Source: Psychroserpens burtonensis DSM 12212 (lineage in GTDB: Bacteria; Bacteroidota; Bacteroidia; Flavobacteriales; Flavobacteriaceae). Taken from it: a stretch of DNA of 64,000 bases. Below are positions 1-9,908 of this stretch, piece by piece (the stretch's first letter is position 1; every line of letters begins with the position of its first letter). Below the pieces are notes generated by a model. The model saw only the letters and a list, made by a program, of their open reading frames with translations. It was not told where the DNA came from and did not search any database. The DNA is taken from assembly GCF_000425305.1 (NCBI RefSeq), contig NZ_AUDE01000013.1, positions 100,085-164,084 on the forward strand, read 5' to 3'. The translations under genes were made by a program, and so were the position numbers.

Positions 1-139
1 ATGTCCATTTGGTGATTTCCGGAGTTGGACCATCATCAAAAGTTAAATACAACTCTTTATTAGTAGTTGCTATGTCCCAAACGTAATTTGAGAACATTTT
101 TTTTGCAACTACTGGTGTTTTTACTGGAGCTATTTTCAC
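1..139 (-). CDS. Polysaccharide deacetylase (NodB-fold), N-terminal part; cut by the left window edge
   Basis: Reading leftward from a GTG at 139, the frame gives a start of VKIAPVKTPVVAKKM and then LYLTFDDGPTPEITKWT before the window ends. TFDDGP with its two aspartates is the metal/catalytic motif 1 of the NodB/carbohydrate esterase 4 family, which removes N-acetyl groups from cell-wall or surface polysaccharides. An in-frame TAG lies just upstream (inside the end of the neighbouring gene), so GTG is the first usual start; the ATG at about residue 15 is the alternative. It begins 7 bases after the stop of the DUF2723 gene on the same strand, so the two are probably co-transcribed. Only about 46 codons are visible, so substrate and length cannot be judged. 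Confidence 0.8.
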   Translation of the reverse strand, partial: MKIAPVKTPVVAKKMFSNYVWDIATTNKELYLTFDDGPTPEITKWT

Positions 140-146
140 AGTCTTC

Positions 147-3100
147 TTAGTCTTGAATACCTAGTATTTTGTCTATAGTATCTTTTGGGAAATCTCGTTC
201 TTCTCTTACTGGAGGTTTTGAGTCCTCCTCATCTTCTCCAGTGAAGTGCTTGAAAAGTTTAAGATAATTATTAAACTTCTCTGTTTCTTGCATAGCAAAA
301 TCTGTGTCCTTATAAATAACGAGGATATCTACAAGGCTTCTATAGCGTTCAATATCTGTTACAATTTCATCTAAGTAACGCGTTTGGTTTTCTATTGTCA
401 ATCCACTCCAATAGGTTAAGTTTTCCTGATATTTTCTAGTCACATCAGTGTATACTTTTCTAGCTTTATCCTTTTTATCAATTTCATAGTAACCACTAAT
501 ATAAGGTTCTAAAAGCGTGTAAAAACCAAACTTATCTACAGGCATTTTTTCCATAGCTAAATCAGCAATATTCTCTGCTTTATCTAGCTTGTCTTCGTTA
601 ATTAATTGTTCTAAAAGCCTAGCAAGATTACCTCTGTAAGTGATGCCGTTTTTACGAGTTTCAACATCGTGATAAATTTTATTGCTACCGCTATTTCCCC
701 AATCCCAAGACATGACTTTATCATACATAAGCTCGGAGTCAACACGACCCATATCAAAAGGATTAGCTCTATCAATTTCTGTTTTTATCGGGACTAGTTT
801 ATAACACAATCCATCCAGTTGTAAATAATCTTTCATCCAGATATAATCGTCATCACTAAACGCTCCACCTGTAAAATAAATAGGACGTTTCCAATCATTA
901 TTAGCGATGATATCTAGCATTAGCAATCTGTTTTTATACAAGGCGCTTCCAGAAATAGTAATATCAATGTAAGGTTCTATTTTATCGGCATCTTTTTCTT
1001 TTACAATACCATATTTTAAGACATTGGCCTTATCGACAGGAACTCTGACATGAGAGGTTGGTAAATAGTTTGAGTTTTGTAATTGAATAGGATAGCCATT
1101 AGGATCTTCTCCTCTGCGTTGCATAGCATATTTAAGGCTGTATTTTGGATCATCATTAGATATGAAATCCATAAACTCTTTAATATCCATAGTATCTTTC
1201 GTAATCTCATATTTCATGATATAATCACGGGTTCCATACTTATATTGATCATGAGTTAATTGTGACGGGATAGGATCGCTTTCATAGGCTTTTCGCTTCA
1301 TTTGATCGATATACCAATCGGTTTGAAATAAACTAGTATTAACGACACGAACGTCTGTTCTCACGCCTTCAATTTCTTGCAAATACCATAACGGGAATGT
1401 ATCATTATCTCCAATAGTAAATAGTATGGCGTTTGGTGCACAAGATTCGAGATATTTTCGAGCCATAGCCTGTGCAGTATATTTTTCTGATCGGTCATGA
1501 TCGTCCCAATTTTCGGCAGCTAAGATTCCAGGAACTAGGATTAAGCAGACTACAGTTATTGCAGGTGCTAAGAATTTGGAGTTGTAGAATTTCCGAAGTC
1601 TATCAAAAATAGCATAGACACCAAAACCAATCCATATCGCAAATACATAAAAGGAACCTACCACAGAGTAATCTCGTTCTCGAGGTTCAAAAGGTCTCAC
1701 ATTGGTATAGAATTGAATAGCTAGTCCTGTAAATAGAAAGAAAACAAGTAATACCCAAAAGCGTTTGGGGTCTCGTCCTAATAAGAATATAAACCCAATG
1801 ATACCTAAAACTAATGGTAGCATATAATAGGTGTTTCTTGATTTATTATCTGCTACATCACTAGGGAGATTGTCCTGAGACATGCCTAATCGTGTTTCAT
1901 CAATAAAGTCAATTCCGCTAATCCAATTACCGTGTAAATCATCATATTTACCTTGAATATCATCTTGTCGTCCAGAGAAATTCCACATAAAATAACGCCA
2001 ATACATGTATCCTAATTGGTAATCTATCATATAGTAGAGATTGTCACCAATTGAGGGCTTTTCTATAATTAAAAAGTCTCTGCCAAATTGTTTTAAGAAA
2101 TTATGATAGTCTTCATAATCGACTTTGCCTTGAGCGACTTCATTTTTAAATTCATTGACCAGTTGTCGAACTTGATTTTCCATTTGATAATCTGGGTGGA
2201 TTCTAAAATCTAACAACCCCGTGAACATCATATAGTTTTCAGCATGCTCTGTGCTCCACATTCTAGGCAGAACAGCAGCATGTTTTGAGTTGTAGCGTTG
2301 TTCGGCGTTTTTCCAATCATTAACAATGACATACTCTCCTTTGTCATAATCTTTTTCATATTTAGGTTTAGCATCTTTATACGGATTGTTTTTATCTAAA
2401 CCAGAATACTGATCTGTGAACAATGGGCCATAGAACAAGTGTGTTTCTGGATATTGCTCAAGATTATAGTAGGCTAATAATTCTCGTGCGCTTGACGGAT
2501 TATTCTCATTTATAACCACATTAGCATTCGCACGAATTGGTAACATGACCCACGAGGAGAAACCAATAAAAATAAAAATTAAGCAAAGCGTTAAGGTGTT
2601 TGCATATTTGTATCCTTTATCACGTGTGTATTTTAATCCGAAATAGAACGCGGTAACTAATAGTATTCCAGTAATTATAGATCCAGAATTAAAAGGTAAG
2701 CCAATGGTGTTGACGAAGAAAATTTCCGAAGCACTAAAAAGTAAAAGGGCATTTGGAAGCAATAATTTAAATATGAATAGTAGTATGGCTGCTGCTGCGA
2801 CATTAGCAATAATGAAATTAACTACAGTAATTTTTTTGTAATTTTTGAAATAATAGATAAGACCTAATGCTGGAATAGTTAATAATCCCATAAAGTGAAC
2901 TCCAAATGATAATCCAATCACGAATGCTATTAGAATTAACCATCTGTGGCCTCTAGACTTGTGCATATCTTCTTCCCATCGCAATCCTAAATAGAATAAG
3001 ATGGCCATAATTAAAGTGGCCATGGCATAAACTTCAGTTTCTACTGCATTAAACCAAAACGAATCTGTGAATGTGAATGCTAAACTTCCAACTAAGGCAC

Positions 3101-3506
3101 TCCCTAGGATTGCAATATATTGGTTTTTTGATAAGCTTGCATAAGATGTATTTTTTGGGTCTTCTTGTTTTGGGTTTGCTACTCTGGCTAATTTTGTCAA
3201 TAAAATAGTCATAGTCCAAAACATAAATAATATGGTAAATGCACTTGATACAGCACTCATCATATTTAACATGGCACCAATTTGAGCAGGTTCTAAGGCA
3301 AACATAGAAAAGAATGCTCCTAGCATTTGAAATAGAGGCGCTCCCGGTGGGTGACCTACCTGTAATTTTGATGAGGTGAGGATATATTCTCCTGCATCCC
3401 AAAAGCTAACTGTAGGCTCTATAGTTAGTCCGAAGGTTATTAACGCTACGGTAAAAGCAAACCATCCTAAAATGGTATTCCATTTCTTGAAGTTGAAATG
3501 TGTCAT
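147..3506 (-). CDS. DUF2723 multi-pass membrane protein, GT-C/protein O-mannosyltransferase-like
   Basis: A protein of 1119 residues if it starts at MTHFNFKKWN; an upstream in-frame start at 3557 would add 17 residues without hydrophobic character. The first half is a bundle of hydrophobic segments with the motifs WDAGEY (residues about 36-41) and GHPPGAP (about 50-56) in the first outer loop, where GT-C glycosyltransferases carry their acidic catalytic residue. A large soluble C-terminal part follows. DUF2723 is a standard Bacteroidota family; its eukaryotic relative TMEM260 is a protein O-mannosyltransferase, so transfer of a lipid-linked sugar to exported proteins is a reasonable inference but is not shown by the sequence. 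It is followed by a deacetylase gene 7 bases downstream, which fits a cell-surface glycan role. Confidence 0.85.
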   Translation of the reverse strand: MTHFNFKKWNTILGWFAFTVALITFGLTIEPTVSFWDAGEYILTSSKLQVGHPPGAPLFQMLGAFFSMFALEPAQIGAMLNMMSAVSSAFTILFMFWTMTILLTKLARVANPKQEDPKNTSYASLSKNQYIAILGSALVGSLAFTFTDSFWFNAVETEVYAMATLIMAILFYLGLRWEEDMHKSRGHRWLILIAFVIGLSFGVHFMGLLTIPALGLIYYFKNYKKITVVNFIIANVAAAAILLFIFKLLLPNALLLFSASEIFFVNTIGLPFNSGSIITGILLVTAFYFGLKYTRDKGYKYANTLTLCLIFIFIGFSSWVMLPIRANANVVINENNPSSARELLAYYNLEQYPETHLFYGPLFTDQYSGLDKNNPYKDAKPKYEKDYDKGEYVIVNDWKNAEQRYNSKHAAVLPRMWSTEHAENYMMFTGLLDFRIHPDYQMENQVRQLVNEFKNEVAQGKVDYEDYHNFLKQFGRDFLIIEKPSIGDNLYYMIDYQLGYMYWRYFMWNFSGRQDDIQGKYDDLHGNWISGIDFIDETRLGMSQDNLPSDVADNKSRNTYYMLPLVLGIIGFIFLLGRDPKRFWVLLVFFLFTGLAIQFYTNVRPFEPRERDYSVVGSFYVFAIWIGFGVYAIFDRLRKFYNSKFLAPAITVVCLILVPGILAAENWDDHDRSEKYTAQAMARKYLESCAPNAILFTIGDNDTFPLWYLQEIEGVRTDVRVVNTSLFQTDWYIDQMKRKAYESDPIPSQLTHDQYKYGTRDYIMKYEITKDTMDIKEFMDFISNDDPKYSLKYAMQRRGEDPNGYPIQLQNSNYLPTSHVRVPVDKANVLKYGIVKEKDADKIEPYIDITISGSALYKNRLLMLDIIANNDWKRPIYFTGGAFSDDDYIWMKDYLQLDGLCYKLVPIKTEIDRANPFDMGRVDSELMYDKVMSWDWGNSGSNKIYHDVETRKNGITYRGNLARLLEQLINEDKLDKAENIADLAMEKMPVDKFGFYTLLEPYISGYYEIDKKDKARKVYTDVTRKYQENLTYWSGLTIENQTRYLDEIVTDIERYRSLVDILVIYKDTDFAMQETEKFNNYLKLFKHFTGEDEEDSKPPVREERDFPKDTIDKILGIQD

Positions 3507-3608
3507 AAAACAAGTCTTTTTGATGCGAGCGAAATTAACAATAAATATCAAAAGCACTACTCATTTTAAGTAAACGTTACCATTTTTTGATTTTTTATAA
3601 AAAATTGT

Positions 3609-3638
3609 TTGTACAAATGAAACTTTGTATTAAATTTG
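3609..3638 (+). promoter_or_regulatory. Bacteroidota-type promoter for tRNA-Gln
   Basis: TTG at 3609-3611, a 19-base spacer and TAAATTTG at 3631-3638 match the Bacteroidota consensus TTG-N19-21-TAnnTTTG. The tRNA begins 17 bases further on, so transcription would start just before the mature 5' end. Confidence 0.75.
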
Positions 3639-3655
3639 CACCCTCGTTAAGATAT

Positions 3656-3728
3656 TGGCCTATGGTGTAACTGGAAACACATTGGTTTTTGGTACCAAAG
3701 AGTCTAGGTTCGATCCCTAGTGGGCCAA
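3656..3728 (+). tRNA. tRNA-Gln (anticodon TTG)
   Basis: A 73-base cloverleaf can be folded by eye. The acceptor stem TGGCCTA pairs with TGGGCCA (one G-U) and the discriminator base is A. The anticodon arm has stem TTGGT/ACCAA and loop TTTTGGT, giving anticodon TTG for CAA codons. The T arm is CTAGG-TTCGATC-CCTAG. No CCA end is encoded. It has its own promoter and a terminator directly after it, so it is a single-gene unit. Confidence 0.95.
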
Positions 3729-3741
3729 CTGAAAACGGAAA

Positions 3742-3773
3742 AGTCCTTACTATTTAAGTAAGGGCTTTTTTTT
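3742..3773 (+). terminator. Rho-independent terminator after tRNA-Gln
   Basis: The stem AGTCCTTACT (3742-3751) pairs with AGTAAGGGCT (3757-3766) across a 5-base loop and is followed by seven T's. It ends the tRNA unit; it lies downstream of the minus-strand stress-protein gene too and could act in both directions. Confidence 0.85.
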
Positions 3774-3790
3774 ATTCGAAATCTCAACAA

Positions 3791-4615
3791 TTATATTTTA
3801 AAAGTAATCACGGGTCTATTGGCGTGATTTACAAGATCTTCACTAATGCTACCATTGAGGAAATGCGCAATACCTTGTCTGCCATGAGTACTAATCCCAA
3901 TAAGATCTGCATCAATATGTTTGGAGAAGTTAAGAACGCCTTTTTCTACAGATTCGTCATTATAGATATTTAAAGTGAAGTTTTGAAAGCTGCAATCACT
4001 TATAAATTCATTAATTCTATCATTAGCTTTTTTGGTTGTTGTAAAATTACTAGCAGTATTTACCATTAGTAAATGCAATTTAGCATCAAAAGTAGTGGCA
4101 AACTCTGTGGCCTGACGATAGGTTTCTTTATTGTCATTTTTAAAATCTGAGGCAAAAACAATGTCATCGATACTGAAATTATCATGCTCATTTTTAATTA
4201 CAAGAACAGGAACATCAGAATGTCTAACTGCTTTTTCTGCATTAGAACCTATAAACATTTCTTTAATACCATTTGATCCGTGAGAACCCATTATAATCAT
4301 GGTGATGCCATGTTCTTTGCAGATTTCTGAAATGCCATTAAATGAGCCATCAGGTTTAACAATTTCATGAACGGTAAGACCGTCTAAATAGCTGCTATTC
4401 ATAATGTCTTCAAATTTTTGATGAGCCATCTTCATAAAAAACATAACTTCAGGCACATCTGTATAGGTGCTTACAGCATCAATTTCTTGCATTGGGATTT
4501 CTAACATATGCAATAAATAAATCTCGCTATTGTGTTTTTTTGCTATTTGTGCAGCAACTTTTAAAGCATTTTCTGCTTCTGTAGAAAAATCGGTAGGAAC
4601 TAATATTTTTTTCAT
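3791..4615 (-). CDS. Universal stress protein, tandem UspA domains
   Basis: 274 residues starting at MKKILVPTDFS, the classic UspA N-terminal strand; the frame extends 19 codons further upstream but that part has no family character. There are two Usp folds: residues 1 to about 145, ending with GSHGSNGIKEMFIGSNAEKA and the strand VPVLVIK, and about 150-274, ending with GISTHGRQGIAHFLNGS and RPVITFKI. Both carry the G-x2-G-x9-G-S/T-like ATP-binding loop of the ATP-binding Usp subgroup. Cytoplasmic, role in stress survival; the precise signal is unknown. It is monocistronic and convergent with the tRNA-Gln unit. Confidence 0.93.
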   Translation of the reverse strand: MKKILVPTDFSTEAENALKVAAQIAKKHNSEIYLLHMLEIPMQEIDAVSTYTDVPEVMFFMKMAHQKFEDIMNSSYLDGLTVHEIVKPDGSFNGISEICKEHGITMIIMGSHGSNGIKEMFIGSNAEKAVRHSDVPVLVIKNEHDNFSIDDIVFASDFKNDNKETYRQATEFATTFDAKLHLLMVNTASNFTTTKKANDRINEFISDCSFQNFTLNIYNDESVEKGVLNFSKHIDADLIGISTHGRQGIAHFLNGSISEDLVNHANRPVITFKI

Positions 4616-4672
4616 CTTGGTGAGCTGATTATAATTATATAAATTTAAGAATAAAAAACGAGACTTGATCAC

Positions 4673-4704
4673 TTGTGAAAATCAATAAAAATATTGTATA
4701 TTTG
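4673..4704 (+). promoter_or_regulatory. Promoter of the rimP-nusA-infB operon
   Basis: TTG (4673-4675), a 21-base spacer and TATATTTG (4697-4704) match the Bacteroidota consensus. The predicted transcript begins near 4711 and gives a leader of roughly 57 bases that contains the hairpin at 4733-4753. Confidence 0.7.
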
Positions 4705-4732
4705 CAGCGTTGTTTGAAGAAAAAAGAATAAT

Positions 4733-4758
4733 GAGCGGACGGAAAGTCCGCTCTTTTT
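4733..4758 (+). terminator. Terminator-like hairpin in the rimP leader (possible attenuator)
   Basis: GAGCGGAC (4733-4740) pairs perfectly with GTCCGCTC (4746-4753) around loop GGAAA and is followed directly by five T's. It lies between the promoter and the rimP ATG at 4768, with no gene ahead of it to terminate. That makes it a candidate transcription attenuator for an operon encoding the termination factor NusA and initiation factor IF2. The structure is seen; the regulation is inferred. Confidence 0.65.
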
Positions 4759-4767
4759 ATACTAAAA

Positions 4768-5232
4768 ATGTTCAGAGATACTGTAAAAAATTTATTAGAC
4801 GAAGGATTAAACCAACGAGAAGACCTGTTTTTAATCAGTTTTGATGTATTGCCAGACGATACAATAAAAATTATTATTGATGGAGACAACGGAGTTCTAG
4901 TTGAAGATTGTATCTTTATCAGTCGCGCCATTGAAAACAATTTGGATAGAGAAGAGCAAGATTTTTCTCTAGAAGTGCTGTCTTCTGGGGCTACAGAGCC
5001 TTTAGTAAATATAAGACAGTATAAAAAAAATATTGGTAGAACACTAAGTGTGAAAACCAAAGAAAATGAAACGATAGAAGGAGTATTAACTCAGGCAAAC
5101 GAGGATACTATTCTTTTAGAGTGGAAATCAAGAGAGCCTAAGCCCGTTGGTAAAGGTAAAGTAACAGTAAAAAAGCAAGTTGAAATGGCGTACGATGCTA
5201 TTTTAAAAGCTCAAGTGGTAATAAAATTTTAA
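4768..5232 (+). CDS. rimP: Ribosome maturation factor RimP
   Basis: 154 residues. RimP binds the 30S subunit and helps late maturation of the small ribosomal subunit. The N-terminal alpha/beta domain contains the family strand IIIDGDNGVLVEDC (about residues 35-48) and the SxxIExxLD-type helix (ISRAIENNLD). The motif LEVLSSGATEPL (about 70-81) is the flavobacterial version of the EVSSPGLDRPL signature, and a C-terminal SH3-like barrel follows. It is first in the rimP-nusA-infB operon, 9 bases ahead of nusA, an order widely conserved in bacteria. The start follows the leader hairpin and is supported by family alignment from memory. Confidence 0.95.
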   Translation: MFRDTVKNLLDEGLNQREDLFLISFDVLPDDTIKIIIDGDNGVLVEDCIFISRAIENNLDREEQDFSLEVLSSGATEPLVNIRQYKKNIGRTLSVKTKENETIEGVLTQANEDTILLEWKSREPKPVGKGKVTVKKQVEMAYDAILKAQVVIKF

Positions 5233-5241
5233 TTCATAATT

Positions 5242-6474
5242 ATGGAAAATATTGCGTTAATTGACTCGTTTTCAGAATTTAAGGACGATAAATTAATTGA
5301 TCGTGTAACGCTAATGGCCATCTTGGAAGATGTATTGAGAAATGCGTTGAAGAAAAAATATGGTGATGACGATAATTTTGATATTATTATAAATCCAGAT
5401 AAAGGAGATTTAGAGATTTGGAGAAATAGGATTGTAGTTGCAGATGACGAAGTTGAGGAACCAAATCAAGAAATTGCACTTTCTGAAGCTCAAAAAATTG
5501 AACCAGATTTTGAAGTTGGTGAAGATGTAGCAGAAGAGGTGAAGCTTATAGATTTAGGGCGTCGTTCAATTTTAGCATTACGTCAAAACTTGATTTCTAA
5601 AATTCACGAACACGATAATACAAATATATATAAGCAGTTTAAGGAACTTGAAGGAGAGATTTATTCTGCTGAAGTTCATCATATTCGACATAGAGCCATT
5701 ATTCTATTAGATGATGAGGGTAATGAAATCATCCTTCCAAAGGATAAGCAAATACCATCAGACTTTTTTAGAAAGGGAGAGAATGTAAGAGGTATTATTG
5801 AAAGCGTTGAATTAAAAGGAAATAAGCCTGCTATTATAATGTCTAGAACCTCACCAGCGTTTTTAGAGAAATTGTTTGAACAAGAAATTCCTGAAGTATT
5901 TGATGGTTTGATTACCATTAAACACGTGGTAAGAATACCTGGTGAAAAAGCAAAAGTAGCGGTAGATTCTTACGATGATAGAATTGACCCTGTTGGTGCT
6001 TGTGTAGGTATGAAAGGATCAAGAATTCACGGGATTGTTCGTGAGTTAGGTAACGAGAATATTGACGTTATAAATTATACCACTAACCTACAACTATTTA
6101 TTACAAGAGCACTAAGTCCTGCTAGAGTTACCTCTGTTAAAATAGATGAGGAAAATAAACGTGCTGAGGTGCTTTTAAAACCTGAAGAGGTTTCTAAGGC
6201 CATTGGTAGAGGAGGTCACAATATTAGATTAGCTGGTAAATTAACTGGTTATGAAATAGATGTATTTAGAGAAGGCGCAGAGGAAGATGTAGAATTATCA
6301 GAATTCTCAGATGAAATCGAAGGATGGGTGATTGCAGAATTTAGTAAAGCAGGTTTAGATACTGCGAAAAGTATCTTAGAACAAGACGTTGTTGATCTTG
6401 TAAAAAGGACTGATTTAGAAGAAGAAACGATTATTGATGTTATAAGAATTCTGAAAGAAGAATTCGAAGATTAA
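5242..6474 (+). CDS. nusA: Transcription termination/antitermination protein NusA
   Basis: 410 residues. NusA binds RNA polymerase and nascent RNA, stimulates pausing and intrinsic termination, and takes part in antitermination of rRNA operons. Visible layout: N-terminal RNA-polymerase-binding domain (about 1-125), S1 domain (about 130-200), KH1 with GACVGMKGSRIHGI (about 250-265) and KH2 with AIGRGGHNIRLAGKL (about 318-332). The C-terminal acidic repeats of the longer proteobacterial protein are absent, as is normal outside Proteobacteria. It lies between rimP and infB; the leader hairpin upstream is a possible site for NusA-dependent control of its own operon. Confidence 0.97.
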   Translation: MENIALIDSFSEFKDDKLIDRVTLMAILEDVLRNALKKKYGDDDNFDIIINPDKGDLEIWRNRIVVADDEVEEPNQEIALSEAQKIEPDFEVGEDVAEEVKLIDLGRRSILALRQNLISKIHEHDNTNIYKQFKELEGEIYSAEVHHIRHRAIILLDDEGNEIILPKDKQIPSDFFRKGENVRGIIESVELKGNKPAIIMSRTSPAFLEKLFEQEIPEVFDGLITIKHVVRIPGEKAKVAVDSYDDRIDPVGACVGMKGSRIHGIVRELGNENIDVINYTTNLQLFITRALSPARVTSVKIDEENKRAEVLLKPEEVSKAIGRGGHNIRLAGKLTGYEIDVFREGAEEDVELSEFSDEIEGWVIAEFSKAGLDTAKSILEQDVVDLVKRTDLEEETIIDVIRILKEEFED

Positions 6475-6539
6475 TGCCAGGTAGCCGGAGTTAGGTGGTT
6501 TTGGTAGAATAGATTTTTAAGTTATATTACAAACAATTT

Positions 6540-9416
6540 ATGGCTCAAGTTAGATTAAATAAAGTACTAAGGGAATTGAATATATCTATAGATCGCGCTG
6601 TTGATTTTTTAGAATCAAAAGGTGTTGAAATAGAGAAAAGCCCTAATACAAAAATATCAGAAGAGGTTTATGGAATCCTTTCAGGTGAATTCCAAACTGA
6701 TGCTAATAAAAAAGTAGCTTCTTTAGAGGTTAGCGAAGCAAAGCTAAAGGAAAAGGAGGAGTTACGTGAGCAGCGTGAGCGTGAGTTGGAAGAAAAAGCT
6801 GTTAGAGAAGCTAAGAGTCGCGAGGTTGTTAAAGCTAGAGCAGAGCTTAGTGGTCCTAAACAAGTTGGTAAAATAGACTTAAATAAGGATAAAACATCTC
6901 AAATGGAAGTCCCTAAAGTTGACGCTCCTAAACAAGAAGCACCTAAAACTGATGCTCCTAAGGCGGATGTTTCAAAAGAGGAAACTCCTAAAGAAACTTC
7001 TAAGAAAGAGTCTCTAAAAGCAGACTCTCCTGTAGTAGAGGCTTCAAAAGTAGAAACTTCAAAAGAAGAAACTTCAAAAGAAATTATAAAAGATGCGTCT
7101 CCAGTTGTAGAGAAAACAACTGAAAAAGAAGAAATACCTGTAAAAAAGGATTTCAAAAAAGCGACTCCACCAAAAGCTATTGAGAAAATTGATAATAAGG
7201 TAGTTGCAGAGCCAGCAGCACCAGAGAGTCCCGCTGAAGAAACTTTAAAAACACAATACAAGAAACTTTCGGGGCCTAAGATTGCAGGTGAAAAAATTGA
7301 TTTATCTCAGTTTAAAAAGCCTAAAAAGAAAGAAGATAAAAAAGCGTCTGATACAGATAAAAAGAAGAGACGAAGAATAAGTAAAGGACCGTCAACTACT
7401 TCTACTACTGGTGATAGATCTAATAACAGAGGTCCTAATCAGAGAGGTGGTTACAAGGGTAAAATTCAACCTGGTAAAAGAACGATTTCTGTTAAAGCCG
7501 AGCCCAGTGCAGAAGATGTACAAAAACAAGTACGTGAAACTTTAGAGAAACTTCAAGGAAAATCTAGTAAAGGAAAAGGTGCTAAATACAGAAGAGAAAA
7601 AAGAGAACAACACAGGGAGCAGTCAGAAATTGATCAACAAATTGAGGCCGCTGAAAGCAAAATTCTTAAAGTTACAGAGTTTGTAACGTCTACAGAGGTT
7701 GCTACGATGATGAATGTTCCGGTAACTGAAATTATATCAGCATGTATGTCTCTGGGTATGATGGTGACAATGAATCAACGTTTAGATGCTGAAACTTTAT
7801 CTGTTGTTGCAGAAGAGTTTGGTTATAAGGTAGATTTTGTTACCGCAGATACAGAAGAAGCAAAAGAAATAGTTCAAGATAATCCAGAAGATTTGGAGCC
7901 TCGTGCCCCAATTATTACAGTAATGGGTCATGTAGATCATGGTAAAACTTCATTATTAGATTACATACGTAAAGAAAACGTAATCGCAGGAGAATCTGGT
8001 GGAATTACTCAGCACATTGGTGCTTACGGAGTGACATTAGATAACGGTCAAAAAATAGCGTTCCTTGATACACCAGGTCACGAAGCTTTTACAGCGATGC
8101 GTGCTCGTGGTGCTCAAGTAACAGATTTAGCTATTATCGTAGTTGCTGCAGATGATTCTATAATGCCACAAACTAAAGAAGCTATTGCTCATGCTCAAGC
8201 AGCAGGAGTTCCAATTATTTTTGCAATAAATAAGATTGATAAAGTTGGTGCCAACCCCGAAAAAGTAAAAGAAGGATTAGCACAAATGAATTTATTAGTT
8301 GAAGATTGGGGTGGGAAAATTCAGTCTCATGATATCTCGGCTAAAAATGGTACAGGGGTCAAAGAGCTTTTAGAAAAAGTGTTATTAGAAGCTGAATTAT
8401 TAGACCTCAAAGCAAACCCAAATAAGCGAGCTAGCGGAACTGTCGTAGAGGCATTCTTGGATAAAGGTCGTGGTTATGTATCAACTATTTTGGTGCAAGG
8501 CGGAACTTTAAAAGTTGGAGATTATGTTCTAGCTGGCAAAAACAGTGGAAAAGTTAAAGCCATGCATGATGAACGTGGACATGAGGTGAAAGCTGCTGGA
8601 CCATCAATTCCTGTGTCTATATTAGGATTGGATGGAGCGCCTCAAGCTGGAGATAAATTTAATGTATATGAGGATGAGCGTGAAGCAAAACAAATTGCAA
8701 CCAAACGTATGCAGTTGCAACGTGAGCAGGATGTTCGTACAACAAAAACATTAACTCTTGCAGAAATTGGTCGTCGTATTGCTTTAGGTACATTTAAAGA
8801 ATTAAACATTATTATTAAAGGAGATGTAGATGGTTCTGTTGAAGCATTAACAGATTCTTTCCAGAAATTATCTACTGAAGAAATACAAGTTAATATTATA
8901 CATAAAGGTGTTGGTGCCATCACAGAAAGTGATGTGTTATTGGCTACAGCGTCAGATGCTATTATTATTGGGTTTAACGTAAGGCCAATGGGTAATGCAC
9001 GTCAAATCGCTGATAAGGAAGAAATCGATATTCGTATGTACTCCATCATCTATGATGCTATTAATGATCTTAAAGATGCAATGGAAGGTATGTTGTCTCC
9101 AGAAATTAAAGAGGAGATTACGGGTACTGCCGAGATTAGAGAATCATTCAAAATTTCTAAAATTGGTACGATTGCAGGTTGTATGGTTGTCAGTGGAAAA
9201 ATATATAGAAGCTCTGGTATTCGTTTAATTAGAGATGGAGTTGTTATTCATACAGGAGAACTAACATCGTTAAAACGATTTAAGGATGATGTCAAGGAAG
9301 TAGCGAAAGGTTATGATTGTGGTATCCAATTAAAGAGTTATAACGATATTCAAATTGATGATGTTATAGAAGCCTTTCAAGAAGTAGAAGTTAAGAAGAA
9401 ACTTAAAAGTAAATAG
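6540..9416 (+). CDS. infB: Translation initiation factor IF-2
   Basis: 958 residues. IF2 is the GTPase that brings initiator fMet-tRNA to the 30S subunit and promotes subunit joining. It has an IF2_N module at the very N-terminus ([21 protein letters not shown]) and a long charged linker (about 60-350) rich in K, E, P, S and T with imperfect PK-x-DAPK repeats (about 120-160). A second IF2_N-like helix bundle follows at about 375-430. The GTPase domain has G1 GHVDHGKT (about 462), G3 DTPGHEAF (about 509) and G4 NKID (about 563), followed by domains II-IV. It is the last gene of the operon, 65 bases after nusA, and a strong terminator follows. The expanded linker is typical of Bacteroidota IF2. 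Confidence 0.98.
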   Translation: MAQVRLNKVLRELNISIDRAVDFLESKGVEIEKSPNTKISEEVYGILSGEFQTDANKKVASLEVSEAKLKEKEELREQRERELEEKAVREAKSREVVKARAELSGPKQVGKIDLNKDKTSQMEVPKVDAPKQEAPKTDAPKADVSKEETPKETSKKESLKADSPVVEASKVETSKEETSKEIIKDASPVVEKTTEKEEIPVKKDFKKATPPKAIEKIDNKVVAEPAAPESPAEETLKTQYKKLSGPKIAGEKIDLSQFKKPKKKEDKKASDTDKKKRRRISKGPSTTSTTGDRSNNRGPNQRGGYKGKIQPGKRTISVKAEPSAEDVQKQVRETLEKLQGKSSKGKGAKYRREKREQHREQSEIDQQIEAAESKILKVTEFVTSTEVATMMNVPVTEIISACMSLGMMVTMNQRLDAETLSVVAEEFGYKVDFVTADTEEAKEIVQDNPEDLEPRAPIITVMGHVDHGKTSLLDYIRKENVIAGESGGITQHIGAYGVTLDNGQKIAFLDTPGHEAFTAMRARGAQVTDLAIIVVAADDSIMPQTKEAIAHAQAAGVPIIFAINKIDKVGANPEKVKEGLAQMNLLVEDWGGKIQSHDISAKNGTGVKELLEKVLLEAELLDLKANPNKRASGTVVEAFLDKGRGYVSTILVQGGTLKVGDYVLAGKNSGKVKAMHDERGHEVKAAGPSIPVSILGLDGAPQAGDKFNVYEDEREAKQIATKRMQLQREQDVRTTKTLTLAEIGRRIALGTFKELNIIIKGDVDGSVEALTDSFQKLSTEEIQVNIIHKGVGAITESDVLLATASDAIIIGFNVRPMGNARQIADKEEIDIRMYSIIYDAINDLKDAMEGMLSPEIKEEITGTAEIRESFKISKIGTIAGCMVVSGKIYRSSGIRLIRDGVVIHTGELTSLKRFKDDVKEVAKGYDCGIQLKSYNDIQIDDVIEAFQEVEVKKKLKSK

Positions 9417-9474
9417 TGTTTCAATTGGTTCTGATTTTTTTCTTCGGAATTTTATCGAGATGTACACAAAAAAA

Positions 9475-9503
9475 ATGCGACTCCATGGAGTCGCATTTTT
9501 TTG
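9475..9503. terminator. Bidirectional terminator between infB and the SPOR-protein gene
   Basis: ATGCGACTCCATGGAGTCGCAT (9475-9496 with flanking A and T runs) is a perfect palindrome, with poly-A on the left and poly-T on the right. It therefore works as a Rho-independent terminator for infB and for the convergent minus-strand gene. Confidence 0.9.
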
Positions 9504-9527
9504 TTATGAAAAGTTAATCTAAAACAA

Positions 9528-9908
9528 CTAATCCTCTTTTTTAGGCTCAAAAACCATGGCCTTAGAAAACTTCTTTTTGATTTCTAATAAAGCGATGTCG
9601 GCTTCTAAACGCGTGCTAAAATTCCCTACCCAGACTTTATAATTAGGAGTTTCATAGACCATTTCTGAAGGCCATTCGGCAAATGTGTTTTGAAATTTTA
9701 TCTTCAGTGATTCTGCTTCAGATCGTGATCCAAAATCTAATTGAATTTTATATAAATCTACTGTTTTTACATCTTTTTTGTATTCTAATAGTTTGTTGAT
9801 ATCACTATGTTGTTCTATTGTAACAATGCCTTCTTGTGCACTGAGTTGAGTTGAAAACACTCCTAAAAGTAGGAACGACATAGATGTTTTTCTAATAATT
9901 AGTTTCAT
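9528..9908 (-). CDS. Small exported SPOR-domain protein
   Basis: 126 residues with an N-terminal signal peptide ending near FSTQLSAQ-EG. The rest forms one SPOR-like fold: VDLYKIQLDFGSRSEAESLK at one end and PNYKVWVGNFSTRLEADIALLEIKKKF at the other. These are the two half-repeats of the peptidoglycan-binding SPOR (Pfam sporulation-related) domain, which recognises denuded glycan strands at division septa. It is probably periplasmic. It stands alone and faces infB. The specific role is unknown; similar small SPOR proteins are common in flavobacteria. Confidence 0.85.
   Translation of the reverse strand: MKLIIRKTSMSFLLLGVFSTQLSAQEGIVTIEQHSDINKLLEYKKDVKTVDLYKIQLDFGSRSEAESLKIKFQNTFAEWPSEMVYETPNYKVWVGNFSTRLEADIALLEIKKKFSKAMVFEPKKED

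Noticed and set aside
4635..5060. Minus-strand frame opposite the start of rimP
   Set aside because: It is antisense to a certain gene and its promoter and has no protein-like character.
6899..7261. 120-residue minus-strand frame rich in Ser, Val and Phe opposite infB
   Set aside because: It mirrors the repetitive K/E/P linker of IF2 and has no start context or independent features.
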